The notes beneath the pieces are model-generated. The model did not search any database, was not told where the DNA came from, and worked only from the letters and a program-made list of their open reading frames with translations. A stretch of 59,459 nucleotides of DNA from Candidatus Aminicenantota bacterium (GTDB lineage Bacteria > Acidobacteriota > Aminicenantia > S016-38), in assembly GCA_026987025.1 (NCBI GenBank), contig JALSNJ010000033.1, positions 32,001 to 91,459 of the forward strand. Direction: 5' to 3'. The position numbers and the translations under genes are program-made. Shown here piece by piece: positions 1 to 7,338 of the stretch. How positions within the stretch are numbered: position 1 is the first letter of the stretch; each line of letters starts with the position of its first letter.

Positions 1-54
1 CATGGACTCGCCTGCAAAGGCCTCCTGAAGGGATTTCTCCGTCATTTTCTTCAT
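1..54 (-). CDS. Rubrerythrin, N-terminal fragment (cut by window edge)
   Basis: Only the first 18 codons lie in the window. The peptide begins MKKMTEKSLQEAFAGES, which matches the start of rubrerythrins, where the E in AFAGES is the first diiron ligand. A strong Shine-Dalgarno (AAAGGAGGAG) sits just upstream. Rubrerythrin is a cytosolic non-haem diiron peroxidase that reduces hydrogen peroxide in anaerobes, fed by rubredoxin. It is the last visible gene of the minus-strand oxygen-defence operon. Identification rests on a short stretch but fits the context well. Confidence 0.8.
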   Translation of the reverse strand, partial: MKKMTEKSLQEAFAGESM

Positions 55-76
55 TGCTCCTCCTTTGAAAAGGCAT

Positions 77-94
77 CCGGGGGTTTCCCCCCGG
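77..94 (-). other. GC-rich intercistronic hairpin before rubrerythrin
   Basis: CCGGGGG (77-83) pairs with CCCCCGG (88-94) around a 4-base loop. In the transcript it is followed by ATGCCTTTTC, so the U-tract is weak. It lies between the exported peroxiredoxin and rubrerythrin genes. It may be an attenuating terminator or a 3' end stabiliser that sets different expression levels within the operon. Confidence 0.55.
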
Positions 95-107
95 GTATTA
101 TTTTAGC

Positions 108-896
108 TCATTTGGTCGGTTTTTTGTAGCAGAACCACCAATCAAAACACTTGTGAAGTCCCTTCTTGGCGTCCTGCAGCCTCTTTGCCCTCTGCTGGCA
201 GGAGGAAGCAGGAGGAACTATGACATTGTCCTTTATAAGCTCGTTGTGGGGCCAGTTGGCGGGCATGGCCGCCGCATTGGCATCGGCTACCTGAAGGGCT
301 TTAACCATCCTGAGTATCTCGTCCATGTTCCTTCCCAGCTCCTGGGGATAATAGAGTATGGCCCGGATTATGCCCTCGGGGTCCACGATGAAAACCCCCC
401 TTACGGTGTTGGTCCCCTTGGCAGGGTGAATGAGACCCAGACGATGGGCCACCCTTCCGGTATCGTCGGCTATGATGGGGAACTTGATCTGGACGCCCAG
501 GTTCTTCTTTATCCACTCCACCCACTTAATATGGGAGAAGACCTGGTCTATGCTGAGGCCGATGAGCTCGGTGTTTAACTTCTTGAACTTCTCGTACCTC
601 TTCTGGAAGGCCACGAACTCCGTGGTGCAGACCGGGGTGAAGTCCGCGGGATGGGAGAAGAGCACGAACCACTTGCCTGCGAAGTGGTCGGGGAGTTTGA
701 TCTTTCCATGGGTTGTTTGAACTTCCATCTGAGGGAACCTGTCTCCTATCATGGGAGGACGGTGGTGCATGAACCTCATCATTTTCATAAACTTCTCCAT
801 TTTGCCTGCCTTCCCCATTCCCTCCCCTTGGGCCATAAGGGGCAGGGCCACAAGGGCCAGAGCCAGAAGGATAATCATCAAAGCTTTTCCCTTCAT
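108..896 (-). CDS. Exported peroxiredoxin (AhpC/TSA, Prx6-like)
   Basis: A 262-residue thiol peroxidase that reduces peroxides. Residues 1-24 form a signal peptide ([20 protein letters not shown], then MAQG) and residues 25-47 a Met/Lys-rich linker, so the enzyme should act outside the cytoplasm. The peroxidatic Cys is C90 in [12 protein letters not shown]. The C-terminus carries CFDWWFC (C250, C256), the C-terminal pair seen in archaeal-type Prx enzymes. It is a clear paralogue of the next gene upstream (948-1589) with an added export signal. The start at 896 has an excellent Shine-Dalgarno (AAGGAGGTGA). The electron donor outside the cytoplasm is unknown. Confidence 0.93.
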   Translation of the reverse strand: MKGKALMIILLALALVALPLMAQGEGMGKAGKMEKFMKMMRFMHHRPPMIGDRFPQMEVQTTHGKIKLPDHFAGKWFVLFSHPADFTPVCTTEFVAFQKRYEKFKKLNTELIGLSIDQVFSHIKWVEWIKKNLGVQIKFPIIADDTGRVAHRLGLIHPAKGTNTVRGVFIVDPEGIIRAILYYPQELGRNMDEILRMVKALQVADANAAAMPANWPHNELIKDNVIVPPASSCQQRAKRLQDAKKGLHKCFDWWFCYKKPTK

Positions 897-921
897 CCTT
901 CACCTCCTTATAGATTTTTTA

Positions 922-939
922 GGGGGGCCGGGGCCCCCC
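922..939 (-). other. GC hairpin between the two peroxiredoxin genes
   Basis: GGGGGG (922-927) and CCCCCC (934-939) flank CCGGGG. On the coding (minus) strand it is followed by TAAAAAATC, so it is not a standard terminator in that direction. On the plus strand it is followed by TTTT. It probably affects stability or processing of the operon mRNA. Confidence 0.5.
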
Positions 940-947
940 TTTTCAGT

Positions 948-1589
948 TTAAAGTTTCTTGTGGCAGAACCACCAGTCAAAGCAATCGTACTTCTTCTGCC
1001 TTTCCTCTGCGTCCTTCTCCGTCATGGCCGGAGGGATTATGACCTCATCGCCGATGAGCTCGTTCTCCGGCCAGTTGGCGGGAATTGCCACCCCATTGGC
1101 GTCCGAGGTCTGGAATCCCTTTATCATCCTCAGGATCTCGTCCATGTTCCTTCCCAGCTCCTGGGGATAATAGAGTATGGCCCGGATTATGCCCTTGGGG
1201 TCCACGATGAAGACAGCCCTTACGGTGTTGGTCCCCTTGCCGGGATGGATGAGACCCAGCCTTGAGGAGACCTGGCCGGTGTCATCGGCTATGACGGGGA
1301 ACTTGATCTCCACATTGAGGTTCTCCTTGATCCACTGGACCCACTTGATGTGGGAGAATACCTGGTCAATGCTCAGGCCAATGAGTTCTGTGTTCAGCTC
1401 CTTGAACTTCTCGTACCTCTTCTGAAAGGCCACGAACTCCGTGGTGCAGACCGGGGTGAAGTCCGCGGGATGGGAAAAGAGAATGAACCACTTACCCTTG
1501 TAGTCGTCCGGGAGTTTTACCTTCCCGTGGGTTGTTACAACCTCCAGTTCCGGAAATTTTTCTCCGATTAACGGAAACCTTCCTTCCAT
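948..1589 (-). CDS. Cytosolic peroxiredoxin (AhpC/TSA, Prx6-like)
   Basis: A 213-residue peroxiredoxin without signal peptide, close to the usual length of archaeal and Thermotoga-type 1-Cys/2-Cys Prx enzymes. The peroxidatic Cys is C48 in [12 protein letters not shown], and C203/C209 form the C-terminal CFDWWFC pair. These enzymes reduce hydrogen peroxide and alkyl hydroperoxides in the cytosol. Strong identity over most of its length with the exported paralogue downstream shows a tandem duplication. The start has the Shine-Dalgarno AGGAGG. Co-transcription with fprA and rubrerythrin supports a role in peroxide defence. Confidence 0.95.
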   Translation of the reverse strand: MEGRFPLIGEKFPELEVVTTHGKVKLPDDYKGKWFILFSHPADFTPVCTTEFVAFQKRYEKFKELNTELIGLSIDQVFSHIKWVQWIKENLNVEIKFPVIADDTGQVSSRLGLIHPGKGTNTVRAVFIVDPKGIIRAILYYPQELGRNMDEILRMIKGFQTSDANGVAIPANWPENELIGDEVIIPPAMTEKDAEERQKKYDCFDWWFCHKKL

Positions 1590-1601
1590 TTTATACCTCC
1601 T

Positions 1602-2222
1602 TTATTTTATTTCTTTCCATGCTATGGTCCTGTTCCTCAGGGACCTGTTGAGGAGCTCAGCGTGCTCGGCGCTTACAGGATACTCCTCCAGCTTCTCCAC
1701 ATATATTCCTCCTTCTTCGTCCACATCCACGGCGTTGTAAAGGAGAAAGCCCCTTTCCAGGTCCACCGTATAGACGAAAAGAACGGAATTTCTGAGGTAA
1801 TCCTTTACGGCCCCGTCTTTTACGGCTTCCTCCAGCCCTGAGGCGGCAAATATCCTCACATGGAAAATGAGCTCAGCATCCAGAGCCTGGGATGCCATTT
1901 CCCGCAGGGTTTCCACGAAGAGTTTTTTCGTTTCCTCTATGGGGGTTTCCCCTCCGAACATCAGCACCACAGCCTCCGGGGAGAACTCCCTGACCTTCTC
2001 CACCATTTCGCCGATCCTTCCCTCCTCTGCGATAAAATGGGCCGCCCTTCCCCCCGAGGCGGAAACAAAGGCAGCTTCAGCCGCCGCACTTATAGCAGAG
2101 CAGATTATGTTCTTAGGGGAAATTACCGCCACCTTATTGTATTCGGAAAGCAGAAGCTCTCCCACCATTTTTCCCGTCAAAGCCCTTAAGTAAATTTCTT
2201 CACCGAAACCTGTCTTGGCCAT
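1602..2222 (-). CDS. Conserved-looking protein of unknown function in the oxygen-defence operon
   Basis: A 206-residue soluble acidic protein that I do not recognise. The start at 2222 (MAKTGFGEEIYLRALTG) has the Shine-Dalgarno TAGGAGG and lies 2 bases after the fprA stop. A longer reading up to 2399 would overlap fprA with low-complexity sequence and is rejected. There is no signal peptide, membrane segment or metal-binding cysteine cluster. Residues 30-75 are Ala/Ser-rich (AISAAAEAAFVSASGGRAAH), with alternating helix/strand character through the middle. Its place between fprA and peroxiredoxin suggests a link to oxygen or peroxide metabolism, but the function is unknown. Confidence 0.8.
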   Translation of the reverse strand: MAKTGFGEEIYLRALTGKMVGELLLSEYNKVAVISPKNIICSAISAAAEAAFVSASGGRAAHFIAEEGRIGEMVEKVREFSPEAVVLMFGGETPIEETKKLFVETLREMASQALDAELIFHVRIFAASGLEEAVKDGAVKDYLRNSVLFVYTVDLERGFLLYNAVDVDEEGGIYVEKLEEYPVSAEHAELLNRSLRNRTIAWKEIK

Positions 2223-2224
2223 TT

Positions 2225-3412
2225 TTAACCTCCTATTAAATTTAGTTCCCTGTGTTTTTCGTATATGACCTCCGCCACCTCCTCCACCTTCTTGAGGTCC
2301 TGCTGGCGGGGAAGGCCCTTTACAAGAAGAGGAGGAAGAAACTCGGCCTTCAAGGTGGACAGTTGAGCCTTCACATGCTCTGCGGCCTTTCCTCCCCACC
2401 CATAGGAACCCATGAAGCCCACGAGCTTCAGCTTGGGTCTCAGGGCGTTTACCAGGTAGGCTGCGTAAATTGCCATGGGGTGAACGCCCACCAGCACCGT
2501 GGGAGCGGCGAGAACCAGGGTTGGAGCATCCACCAGCTCCATGGCGAACCTTCCCAGGTCAATTTTTCCCAGGTCAAAGGGCACGGTCTCTATGCCCCTC
2601 TCCGCCAGAGCATCTATGAGCCAGTCCACCATTTGCTTGGTGCTTCCGTGCATGGATATATAGGGAATAAGGACCTTGTTGGAAAGCCTATCCCCCACCC
2701 ATTCCTCGTAAGCATCAAGGATAAAGTTCGGGTTCTTCCAGAGAGGTCCGTGGCTCGGAGCTATAATTTTCGGGGACAGCTCTCTTATCCACCCTATGTA
2801 TTTTTTTATCTGAGCCCTGAAGGGCATCATTATCTCCGCATAATATCTCTTTGCATCTTCCAGAACCTTAGCGTCTTCTTCGGCATAAAGTCTTGAGGTG
2901 GCGAAGTGGGAGCCGAAAAGGTCGCATGTGAAAAGGATTTTTTCTTCCACCCAGAAGGTCAGCATGGTCTCGGGCCAGTGTACCCAGGGGGCCAGGAAGA
3001 ACTTGAGGGTTTTGCCTCCCAGGCTTATCTCCTCTTTATCCTCCACCACCAGGAACTTTTCCCCGGGGATGTGGAGGAGGTCCATGAGCATTCCCCTGCA
3101 CTTGGGGTTGGTGACAACCTTTGCCATGGGGTATTTTTCCAGAACGGCAGGTATGGACCCTGAGTGGTCCTGTTCCGCGTGGTTGGAAATAACATAGTCA
3201 ATCCTTTCCACCCCGAGCTTATCCAGATTTTTCAGAAGTTCGTGGGTTTTTTCCGGGTCCACGGTGTCAATGAGGGCTGTCTTCTCCTCTCCAACAATAA
3301 GAAAGGAGTTGTAAGAGGTGCCGTCGGGAATAGGGATAAGCTCGTCAAAAACCCTTCTTTCCCAGTGGACGGAGCCCACCGAGAAAACTCCATCGGCAAT
3401 TTTTTGAATCAT
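2225..3412 (-). CDS. fprA: A-type flavodiiron protein (oxygen reductase)
   Basis: A 395-residue flavodiiron protein. The N-terminal metallo-beta-lactamase-like domain carries the diiron motif H78-x-E80-x-D82-H83 (NHAEQDHSG), with further ligands in FTCDLFGSH and APSHG. The C-terminal flavodoxin domain begins near residue 250 (ISMHGSTKQMV, the FMN phosphate loop). Such enzymes reduce O2 (or NO) to harmless products in anaerobes, using rubredoxin or F420H2. It is the first gene of the minus-strand operon and starts after a good Shine-Dalgarno (AAAGGAGGTGG). Which donor and gas are used cannot be told from sequence. Confidence 0.95.
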   Translation of the reverse strand: MIQKIADGVFSVGSVHWERRVFDELIPIPDGTSYNSFLIVGEEKTALIDTVDPEKTHELLKNLDKLGVERIDYVISNHAEQDHSGSIPAVLEKYPMAKVVTNPKCRGMLMDLLHIPGEKFLVVEDKEEISLGGKTLKFFLAPWVHWPETMLTFWVEEKILFTCDLFGSHFATSRLYAEEDAKVLEDAKRYYAEIMMPFRAQIKKYIGWIRELSPKIIAPSHGPLWKNPNFILDAYEEWVGDRLSNKVLIPYISMHGSTKQMVDWLIDALAERGIETVPFDLGKIDLGRFAMELVDAPTLVLAAPTVLVGVHPMAIYAAYLVNALRPKLKLVGFMGSYGWGGKAAEHVKAQLSTLKAEFLPPLLVKGLPRQQDLKKVEEVAEVIYEKHRELNLIGG

Positions 3413-3439
3413 ATGAGTCCACCTCCTTTGGTCTCTACT

Positions 3440-3482
3440 ATTATTATAAACCCAATTCCTATCATCAAGAATTATTATAAAC
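3440..3482. repeat. 12-base direct repeat, candidate PerR/Fur operators
   Basis: The sequence ATTATTATAAAC occurs exactly at 3440-3451 and 3471-3482, 31 bases apart or about three helical turns. Each contains ATTATAA, one half of the Bacillus PerR box. The upstream repeat overlaps the fprA -10 box and the other lies in its leader. The second halves of the boxes are poor, so these are candidate sites only. Confidence 0.45.
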
Positions 3483-3502
3483 TAAAAAAAATTTTAAGTC
3501 AA
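3474..3502 (-). promoter_or_regulatory. Sigma-70-type promoter of the fprA operon
   Basis: On the minus strand, TTGACT (3502-3497), a 17-base spacer and a perfect TATAAT (3479-3474). Predicted start is near 3467, giving a leader of about 55 bases that contains a second copy of a 12-base repeat. Confidence 0.8.
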
Positions 3503-3517
3503 GCCCTTTTTCGCTTG

Positions 3518-3526
3518 TGTTATAAT
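3518..3526 (+). promoter_or_regulatory. Extended -10 promoter of the PerR-type gene (leaderless)
   Basis: TGTTATAAT at 3518-3526 is an extended -10 element. Exactly 6 bases (TTTTCC) separate it from the ATG at 3533, so transcription should start on or next to the A of the start codon. No good -35 and no Shine-Dalgarno are visible. Confidence 0.6.
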
Positions 3527-3532
3527 TTTTCC

Positions 3533-3955
3533 ATGATGGAAGAAAGGGAAATAATACAGAGGCTCAAAGAGAAGGGATATGTGCTCTCCATGCCCCGAAT
3601 AGCTATACTGAGGTATGTGTTGACTCACCGGACTCATCATACAGCTGAAAGCATTTTCAGGGCCCTTAAAGAGGAATATCCCAACATATCCATGGCTACC
3701 GTTTACAATACCCTGAAGCTCCTTACCAAGGAAGGGGTGGTTCAGCAGGTAATGATCGACGAGAACAAGGTTATCTACGATTCCAACACATATTTCCATC
3801 CCCATTTCAAGTGCAGGGTTTGCGGTAAGATTGAGGACCTACAGCTCCCCTTCAATTTTCAGGTTCCGGAGGAGGTGGACGGTAAGAAGATAGAAGATGT
3901 CCACATTTACCTTTACGGGATCTGCGAGGACTGCAGGAGGAAGCTGGGGGTTTAA
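3533..3955 (+). CDS. Fur-family regulator, PerR type
   Basis: A 140-residue Fur-family repressor with an N-terminal winged helix (residues 1-80; the TAESIF and ATVYNTLKLL helices) and a metal-binding dimer domain. HPHF supplies the paired His ligands, CRVC and CEDC form the structural zinc site, and the Asp of CGKIED sits where Bacillus PerR has the Asp typical of peroxide sensors. It is divergent from the fprA/peroxiredoxin/rubrerythrin operon, its likely target. The start at 3533 (ATG ATG) follows a -10 box by 6 bases with no Shine-Dalgarno. Its stop overlaps the feoB stop on the other strand, so iron regulation is an alternative role. Confidence 0.88.
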   Translation: MMEEREIIQRLKEKGYVLSMPRIAILRYVLTHRTHHTAESIFRALKEEYPNISMATVYNTLKLLTKEGVVQQVMIDENKVIYDSNTYFHPHFKCRVCGKIEDLQLPFNFQVPEEVDGKKIEDVHIYLYGICEDCRRKLGV

Positions 3956-5805
3956 AGGGGCAGCGCCCTTAAAACAAGGGAGAGGACAAGGGCCACTGAG
4001 AAGGAAAGGGCTACGGACTGGAGGGCAAGCCTCCACCCGAATTCCTTTATCTGCACCGAAACCGAGGAAAGGCAGGGAATGTAAAAGGTCACGAAGGTGG
4101 TGAAGATAAGCATCTGTTTAGTGGTAAGGGCAGATGCTATGGAGGTTATGCCCACCCCTAAAGTCTGGGAAGCCATGACCAGGGTCAGCTCCTTTCGGAG
4201 AAAGCCGAAAATAAGGGTTATCCCCAGGGAGGGGGGCAGGGATAGGGCTTTCATTAAGGGAGAAAGGGCCGCTGCCAGCCATTGGTCCCATTTTAAGGCG
4301 TGGAGGAAACCCAGCAGGACGCTTCCTGCTATAAGCACCGGCCAGGCGTAGAAAACGAATTCTTCCACCTGAAAGAGGAGCTTTTTAAAGAGCACCTTTA
4401 AGGATGGCCATTTATAGGAGGGCACTTCTATTATAAGTTCGGGGGAAGGTTCCCTTTTTAGCTTTGAAAGAAGCCCTCCCACCAGGCCCACCACGAAAAT
4501 GTTGGCAAAGTAAAAAAGCAGGGCGTACGGGAAACCCAGAAAGTATCCTATAAGAGCAAGGATGACCGTGGTTCTGGCTGAGCAGGGCACAAAGGGAATG
4601 AGCAGCGCCGAAAGCCTCCTGTCCCTCTCGTCCTCTATTATCCTTGTTCCCATAAGGGCAGGCACGGTGCAACCGTAACCCAGGAGGAAGGGGACAATGG
4701 CCTTGCCGTGCAGACCTATTTTGTGCATCAGGGCGTCGGTGAGAAAGGCCACCCGGGAGAGGTAGCCTACCTCCTCAAGGAAGGATAGCAGCAGAATTAA
4801 GGGGATAAAGTAAGGAAGGACTATGCCCAGTCCCCCTATTATTCCGTCCATGAGGGAGGCCATGATTTCTTTGGTGAAGGGGGAGGGGAATAAACTTACA
4901 AGGTAGCTGGAAAGCCCTTCTAAGGGGAATACTAAAAGGCCCTCCAAGAGGCTTCCCACCCAGAAGACGGCTCCGAAGAAGGAGGCGAAGGTGATTATTA
5001 ATATAAGGTATCCAAGAACTGGATGGAGAACCAGTCTGTCCGCCCATTCTCCAGCGGTTATCTCCGACCTTCCCCTTTCCGTTACCTTTTCCGCCAGCTT
5101 CATGGAGAGGTGATGCCTTTCGGCGGCGATGATTTCAAAGGGTGGCATCCCATGAAGGGCTACCAGCTCCTCCTGGACCCGCTTTACAAGAGGGGCAAGA
5201 CGAGGGGGAGGGGGAAGGGCTCCCTCCAGATACTTTATGGCCTGAAATCTGCTTCCAGCCTCCTGGGCTATTTTTCCTATTTTTTCCTCCACATGCCTGG
5301 TGAAGGTGAATCTCTTGGGGGGCCTTGCTTCCCTCAGACTTTTTACCGCCTCGTAAATTCCCTTGCCGTGGATGGCCACCATGGGAACCACGGGTATTCC
5401 CAGGGCCTCGGACAAAGCCTCTATGTCAATTTTTATCTTCTTCCTTTCCGCCTCGTCCATCATGTTGAGAACCAGTATCATGGGTTTTCCAAGTTCCGCC
5501 AGCTCCAGAGTAAATTCCAGGGACCTCCATATCAGGGAGGCGTCCATTATATTGACGATGATGTCGTAATTCTCCTGAAGGAGAAAATTCAATGTGACTT
5601 CTTCGGCCTCGTCCGCGGGAAAGAGGGAGTATGTGCCGGGGAGGTCCAGAATTTCGTATTCCTCGGCCCCGAACCTCACCTTTGCCCTGGAAATTTTTAC
5701 CGTGGTTCCAGGAAAATTGGAGGTCTGAACCCTGACTCCGGATATCTGGGAGAAAAAGGAGGACTTACCGCAATTGGGCTGGCCTAACAGGATCACCCTT
5801 TTCAT
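3952..5805 (-). CDS. feoB: Ferrous iron transporter FeoB
   Basis: A 617-residue inner-membrane Fe(II) transporter. The N-terminal G domain has G1 GQPNCGKSS (Cys where Val is usual), G3 DLPGTYSL and G4 NMMD, followed by a helical linker domain to about residue 250. The membrane part carries two gate motifs, GYGCTVPALMGTR and PCSAR, each with the conserved Cys. It is somewhat short for the family, which commonly exceeds 650 residues, but no motif is missing. It follows feoA by 6 bases. Its stop codon overlaps that of the PerR-type gene on the opposite strand (3952-3955). Confidence 0.95.
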   Translation of the reverse strand: MKRVILLGQPNCGKSSFFSQISGVRVQTSNFPGTTVKISRAKVRFGAEEYEILDLPGTYSLFPADEAEEVTLNFLLQENYDIIVNIMDASLIWRSLEFTLELAELGKPMILVLNMMDEAERKKIKIDIEALSEALGIPVVPMVAIHGKGIYEAVKSLREARPPKRFTFTRHVEEKIGKIAQEAGSRFQAIKYLEGALPPPPRLAPLVKRVQEELVALHGMPPFEIIAAERHHLSMKLAEKVTERGRSEITAGEWADRLVLHPVLGYLILIITFASFFGAVFWVGSLLEGLLVFPLEGLSSYLVSLFPSPFTKEIMASLMDGIIGGLGIVLPYFIPLILLLSFLEEVGYLSRVAFLTDALMHKIGLHGKAIVPFLLGYGCTVPALMGTRIIEDERDRRLSALLIPFVPCSARTTVILALIGYFLGFPYALLFYFANIFVVGLVGGLLSKLKREPSPELIIEVPSYKWPSLKVLFKKLLFQVEEFVFYAWPVLIAGSVLLGFLHALKWDQWLAAALSPLMKALSLPPSLGITLIFGFLRKELTLVMASQTLGVGITSIASALTTKQMLIFTTFVTFYIPCLSSVSVQIKEFGWRLALQSVALSFSVALVLSLVLRALPL

Positions 5806-5811
5806 AGGTTT

Positions 5812-6042
5812 TTAAAGGGGGATCACCATTATTTTCCCTGCCATCCCCCGGCCTATGGCTATTTGAGAGCCGTTGGAAAGGTTTTTAACCAGTATGGGTC
5901 CCCCGAAAACCGCTTTATATAGAATTTCCACTTCGTCACCCCTTTTGAGGCCCATGGCCATAATTCTCCTTATGCTGTTGGTTCCTCCGTAAAGGCCCAC
6001 GATCCTCGCCCTTGCTCCAATGGGAAGGTCCAGAAGAGACAT
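5812..6042 (-). CDS. feoA: FeoA, cytosolic partner of FeoB
   Basis: A 76-residue SH3-like FeoA domain protein (GLYGGTNSIRRIMAMGLKRGDEVEI, residues 17-41, is the typical core). FeoA associates with FeoB and is needed for ferrous iron uptake. It is first in the feoAB operon. The start codon lies directly after a perfect palindrome (6043-6063) that includes the Shine-Dalgarno GGAGGT. Confidence 0.93.
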   Translation of the reverse strand: MSLLDLPIGARARIVGLYGGTNSIRRIMAMGLKRGDEVEILYKAVFGGPILVKNLSNGSQIAIGRGMAGKIMVIPL

Positions 6043-6063
6043 TTACTACCTCCAGGGTAGTAA
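6043..6063 (-). promoter_or_regulatory. Perfect palindrome over the feoA ribosome-binding site
   Basis: TTACTACC, 5 bases, then GGTAGTAA: an exact 8-base inverted repeat touching the feoA start codon. In mRNA it forms a hairpin whose loop (CUGGA) and 3' arm contain the GGAGGU Shine-Dalgarno. In DNA it lies at the predicted transcription start, so it could equally be an operator. It does not match Fur or DtxR consensus sites. Confidence 0.6.
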
Positions 6064-6091
6064 TTTTACCCCTTTTCCGTCCAGCGGTCAA
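6063..6091 (-). promoter_or_regulatory. feoAB promoter
   Basis: On the minus strand, TTGACC (6091-6086), a 17-base spacer and TAAAAT (6068-6063). The predicted start lies inside the palindrome in front of feoA. Confidence 0.7.
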
Positions 6092-6117
6092 TCCCCATAT
6101 TCGTCAGAGGGATTGAC
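6087..6117. repeat. Inverted repeat containing both divergent -35 boxes
   Basis: GTCAATCCC (6087-6095) and GGGATTGAC (6109-6117) form an exact 9-base inverted repeat. Each arm contains TTGAC, the -35 core of feoAB in one direction and of sucCD in the other. A dimeric regulator bound here would affect both operons. The symmetry might also be a by-product of two similar -35 regions. Confidence 0.5.
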
Positions 6118-6141
6118 GGATTTCAGGAAAAGTTTTAATCT
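6113..6141 (+). promoter_or_regulatory. Probable sucCD promoter
   Basis: TTGACG (6113-6118), then either TAATCT (6136-6141, 17-base spacer) or TTTAAT (6134-6139, 15-base spacer). The -35 is good and the -10 weaker. A perfect 10-base palindrome GAACATGTTC (6148-6157) sits at the predicted start and may be an operator. Confidence 0.55.
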
Positions 6142-6171
6142 TGAAGGGAACATGTTCATTCGGAGGTTAAC

Positions 6172-7338
6172 ATGAAGGTTCACGAATATCAGGCCAAGGA
6201 GATACTCTCAAAGTTCGGGGTGAAGGTGCCTAAGGGAAGGGCCACCGATAACCCGGAGGAAGCCAGGAAGATAGCCCAGGAGCTGGGCGGGAGGGTGGTA
6301 ATTAAGGCGCAGATTCATGCTGGAGGAAGGGGGAAGGCCGGCGGAGTTAAACTTGCGGATAACCCTGAGCAGGCTTACGAGATAGCCAGGGCCATGCTGG
6401 GGATGAGGCTGGTAACCCATCAGACGGGGCCGGAGGGAAAAATTGTCAGGAAGGTTTTAGTAGAGGAGGCTTCGGACATAGCTAAGGAGATGTACATAGG
6501 GATAGTGGTGGACCGTTCCCTGGAAGTGCCCGTGGTCATGGCTTCCCCTGAGGGAGGGGTGGAAATAGAGGAGGTGGCTGCCACCCATCCGGAGCTGATT
6601 TTCAAGGAGTATGTACATCCAGCCACAGGGCTCAATGTCTTTCAGGCCAGGAAGCTGGCTTACAAGCTGGGACTTGAAGGAGGGGCTGTAAAGGAAGCCA
6701 CCAAATTTATCCTGGGCCTGTGGAGGGCCTTTGATGCCACCGACGCTTCTCTGGCGGAAATAAACCCCCTGATTCTAACCGGGGATGGGCAGGTCCTGGC
6801 CCTTGATGCCAAGATGAACTTTGATGACAACGCCCTCTGGCGCCATCCGGATATAGCGGAACTTCGCGACATCCACGAGGAAACTCCCTTGGAGGTGGAG
6901 GCCTCTAAGTACAACCTGAACTATGTTAAGCTGGACGGCAATGTGGGTTGCATGGTAAACGGCGCGGGCCTGGCCATGGCCACCATGGACATAATAAAGT
7001 ATTACGGGGGCGAGCCCGCCAACTTCCTGGATGTGGGTGGAGGCGCCAACGAGGAGCAGATAAAAAACGCCTTCCGCATCCTCCTTTCCGATAAAAATGT
7101 GAAGGCGGTTTTCATCAATATATTCGGGGGAATTCTCCGGTGCGATAGGCTGGCCCGGGGGGTTGTCAACGCCGCCAAGGAGATGGAGGTTAAGGTTCCC
7201 ATTGTGGTGAGGATGAAGGGGACCAACTACGAGGAAGGGAAGGAAATTATTTTAAGCAGCGGCCTTGACATAAAGGTGGCGGAGACCATGGCGGAGGGGG
7301 CTGAATTGGCAGTAAAACTGGCAGGAGGTGAAGCATGA
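6172..7338 (+). CDS. sucC: Succinyl-CoA synthetase, beta subunit
   Basis: A 388-residue beta subunit, normal length. The N-terminal ATP-grasp domain begins [12 protein letters not shown] and includes [17 protein letters not shown]; the C-terminal part has [18 protein letters not shown] and [10 protein letters not shown]. With SucD it interconverts succinyl-CoA and succinate while making ATP or GTP, in the TCA cycle or in reductive or fermentative routes. It has the Shine-Dalgarno CGGAGG and overlaps sucD by 4 bases. Confidence 0.97.
   Translation: MKVHEYQAKEILSKFGVKVPKGRATDNPEEARKIAQELGGRVVIKAQIHAGGRGKAGGVKLADNPEQAYEIARAMLGMRLVTHQTGPEGKIVRKVLVEEASDIAKEMYIGIVVDRSLEVPVVMASPEGGVEIEEVAATHPELIFKEYVHPATGLNVFQARKLAYKLGLEGGAVKEATKFILGLWRAFDATDASLAEINPLILTGDGQVLALDAKMNFDDNALWRHPDIAELRDIHEETPLEVEASKYNLNYVKLDGNVGCMVNGAGLAMATMDIIKYYGGEPANFLDVGGGANEEQIKNAFRILLSDKNVKAVFINIFGGILRCDRLARGVVNAAKEMEVKVPIVVRMKGTNYEEGKEIILSSGLDIKVAETMAEGAELAVKLAGGEA

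Noticed and set aside
2223-2399. N-terminal extension of the unknown 206-residue protein
   Set aside because: It overlaps fprA, is low-complexity Gly/Ser-rich sequence, and a strong Shine-Dalgarno precedes the internal ATG at 2222.
6148-6157. LexA-type SOS box upstream of sucC
   Set aside because: GAACATGTTC has a 2-base centre whereas the Gram-positive LexA site needs GAAC-N4-GTTC; kept only as an unassigned palindrome.
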